A program made the position numbers and the translations under genes. From assembly GCF_001735805.1 (NCBI RefSeq), contig NZ_CP017248.1:3410001-3474000 (forward strand): DNA of 64,000 nucleotides. The letters run 5' to 3'. Each line of letters starts with the position of its first letter. The first letter of the stretch is position 1. The notes under the pieces were generated by a model, which did no database searches, was not told the DNA's origin, and saw nothing but the letters and a program-made list of their open reading frames with translations. This stretch comes from Streptomyces fodineus (GTDB lineage: Bacteria > Actinomycetota > Actinomycetes > Streptomycetales > Streptomycetaceae). This document shows positions 62,678 through 64,000 of the stretch, in pieces.

Positions 62678-63922
62678 TCACCGGGGCCGGCAAGGTTCCT
62701 CCTCCAGAGGGGCGACCCCAGCGCCCACCCGTGCCGCCCGCACCCGGCGACGGCGATACGTCGCCACGGCGGGTAGCACGGCCGCCCCGCCCGCCAGCAG
62801 GAAGCACACCCCGAGCGGCACCCGTCCGATCAGCAGCCCCGTCACCACCGCTCCCGCCGAACTCCCGGCGTTCACCCCGGCGTTGACCCAGGCGCCCGCC
62901 TGTGTGCGGGCACCCTCGGGTGCCGCCTCGTCGACCACGAGGTACGCCGTCGTCAGGGTAGGGGCGATGAACGCCCCGGCGAGTGCCATGACTCCGGCGA
63001 GGGGCCACAGGCCCGGCGCCAGGCCCGCCCCCGCGATCACCAGGCCGAGCGCCACGGCGAACCCGCACAGCCGTACCCGGGCCGGTGCCCGCCACGCCAC
63101 CGCCCCGTTGGCCAGGCCCCCCACCGCACTGCCCGCAGAGAGCGCGCCCAGCACCCAGGGCACCACGGCGGTGTCGTACGACCGCTGCGTGGCGAAGGCC
63201 ATCGCCAGCAGGTCCACCCCGCTGAGGGCCAGTCCGGCGCCCGCTGCCACGACGACCGGCGCCAGCAGCCCGCAGAGGGCGCCGCGCGTCTTGCCCGGGG
63301 CGGCGGCCCGCGGGCCGGGCAGCACCGGGGACGTGACGAAGACGCAGGTACCGCCCACGATCAGCAGCGCGCTGAGCAGGATTGCGGACGCCGGCGGGGC
63401 GAAGCCCATCACCGCGCCGACCAGGGCCGGACCGGAGACGTACAGCAGTTCCTCGGCGACGCCGTCCAGGCTGTAGGCGCGGGCCAGCATGCCCGGTTCC
63501 GGGGCCAGTTCGGCCCACACCGCGCGCATGGTCGGGCCCAGTGGCGGCGCGCAGGCGCCCGCGAGGGCCGCGGCGATCGCGATGGCCGCCGGGGGTGCGC
63601 CGGGGCGCCAGGTCAGTGCGGCCAGGACGCACAGCAGGGCGCCGTAGAGCACCGACATGGGCAGCAGGGCCCTGCGCGCCCCGTACTGGTCGATCAAGGC
63701 CGCCCTGAGCGGCATCAGGAAGACCGTCGCGGCCCCGAACAGGGACATGACGGCGCCGGAGACGGCGTACGAGCCGGTGGCCCGGGTGACGGACAGCATC
63801 ACCGCCAGGGAGACCGTGCCGTAGGACAGACGGGCGGTGAGGGCGGAGGCGAAGGTGCGGCGCGCGTGCGGGAGGCGCAGCACGGCGGCGTACGAGGACT
63901 GCGTAGGGGCATGCGTGGACAT
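62678..63922 (-). CDS. MFS transporter
   Basis: 414 residues from ATG 63922, GAGGAA about 7 bp upstream. Twelve membrane helices with a motif-A-like loop LRAALIDQYGARRALLP after helix 2 and a second, weaker half. The N-terminal stretch (SSYAAVLRLPHARRTFASAL) is the common start of small-solute or drug exporters in this group. The substrate is unknown. The frame stays open upstream of the ATG to the window edge (63923-64000), coding for a helical PDREAAEKALASFGVP segment, so a longer start or a gene fusion cannot be excluded. Confidence 0.88.
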   Translation of the reverse strand: MSTHAPTQSSYAAVLRLPHARRTFASALTARLSYGTVSLAVMLSVTRATGSYAVSGAVMSLFGAATVFLMPLRAALIDQYGARRALLPMSVLYGALLCVLAALTWRPGAPPAAIAIAAALAGACAPPLGPTMRAVWAELAPEPGMLARAYSLDGVAEELLYVSGPALVGAVMGFAPPASAILLSALLIVGGTCVFVTSPVLPGPRAAAPGKTRGALCGLLAPVVVAAGAGLALSGVDLLAMAFATQRSYDTAVVPWVLGALSAGSAVGGLANGAVAWRAPARVRLCGFAVALGLVIAGAGLAPGLWPLAGVMALAGAFIAPTLTTAYLVVDEAAPEGARTQAGAWVNAGVNAGSSAGAVVTGLLIGRVPLGVCFLLAGGAAVLPAVATYRRRRVRAARVGAGVAPLEEEPCRPR

Positions 63923-64000
63923 GCTGATGTTCCTCTGGTGGGAGGCGGAAGAGGGGACACCGAAGGACGCGAGGGCCTTCTCGGCGGCCTCGCGGTCCGG

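Overview
The window is chromosomal DNA from a high-GC actinomycete, almost certainly a Streptomyces. The evidence is GC-saturated third codon positions, many GTG/TTG starts, GGAGG-type ribosome binding sites, and Streptomyces-typical families (DUF6230, DUF6114, DUF397, two M4 metalloproteases, the GlgE pathway with separate treS and maltokinase genes). From memory, the gene order icmA - thioredoxin - pyk - ackA - pta - pfkA - dctA - helD - glgB - maltokinase - treS - glgE - glgP - M4 proteases - ABC exporters matches the SCO5412-SCO5455 part of S. coelicolor, so most of this is core chromosome. I see no tRNA, rRNA, CRISPR array, integrase or intact insertion sequence.

Layout. 1-5300 (minus): the 5' part of a secreted HNH-like protein, then a heterodimeric ABC exporter pair; the first subunit carries an insertion of eight 34-residue repeats. 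5446-9013 (plus): a DrrAB-like ABC exporter with a NarL-type two-component system. 9102-13688 (plus): a second ABC exporter pair whose two nucleotide-binding domains are degenerate in complementary ways, a 45-codon leader ORF that copies the start of the second subunit, and an unknown protein. 13939-17868: two tandem thermolysin-like proteases sharing an upstream TGACA-N15-TGTCA palindrome. 17996-19346: small genes and gene remnants. 19365-29832: glycogen and maltosyl metabolism (glgP divergent from glgE-treS-mak-glgB). 29899-33652: a probable frameshifted secreted ORF, helD (RNA polymerase recycling ATPase) with a candidate antisense small RNA, and a DUF2127 membrane protein. 33761-36203: MFS exporter and divergent TetR with three 18-bp operators. 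36309-40190: dctA and a divergent CitAB/DcuSR-type two-component system. 40222-43360: a CUT1 sugar importer behind a DasR-box-like promoter. 43530-50278: an HTH regulator and the pfkA / pta-ackA-pyk carbon node. 50374-53038: a three-gene surface-protein operon (DUF6230, DUF6114, Ser/Pro-rich exported protein) preceded by a palindrome-rich region. 53662-59774: thioredoxin-like TPR protein, TetR, isobutyryl-CoA mutase icmA behind a perfect 24-bp palindrome, MarR, two DUF3817 proteins, a thiamine-binding protein. 59969-62638: three tandem AIM24 proteins and a MarR. 62678-63922: an MFS transporter.

How genes work together. TreS, maltokinase, GlgE and GlgB form the complete trehalose -> maltose -> maltose-1-phosphate -> branched alpha-glucan route, with GlgP degrading the product. 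PfkA, Pyk, Pta and AckA sit together and set glycolytic flux and acetate overflow; DctA with its sensor pair covers uptake of C4-dicarboxylates. The least understood parts are the DUF6230/DUF6114 operon, the AIM24 triplet, the repeat-expanded ABC subunit and the small-RNA candidate at helD.
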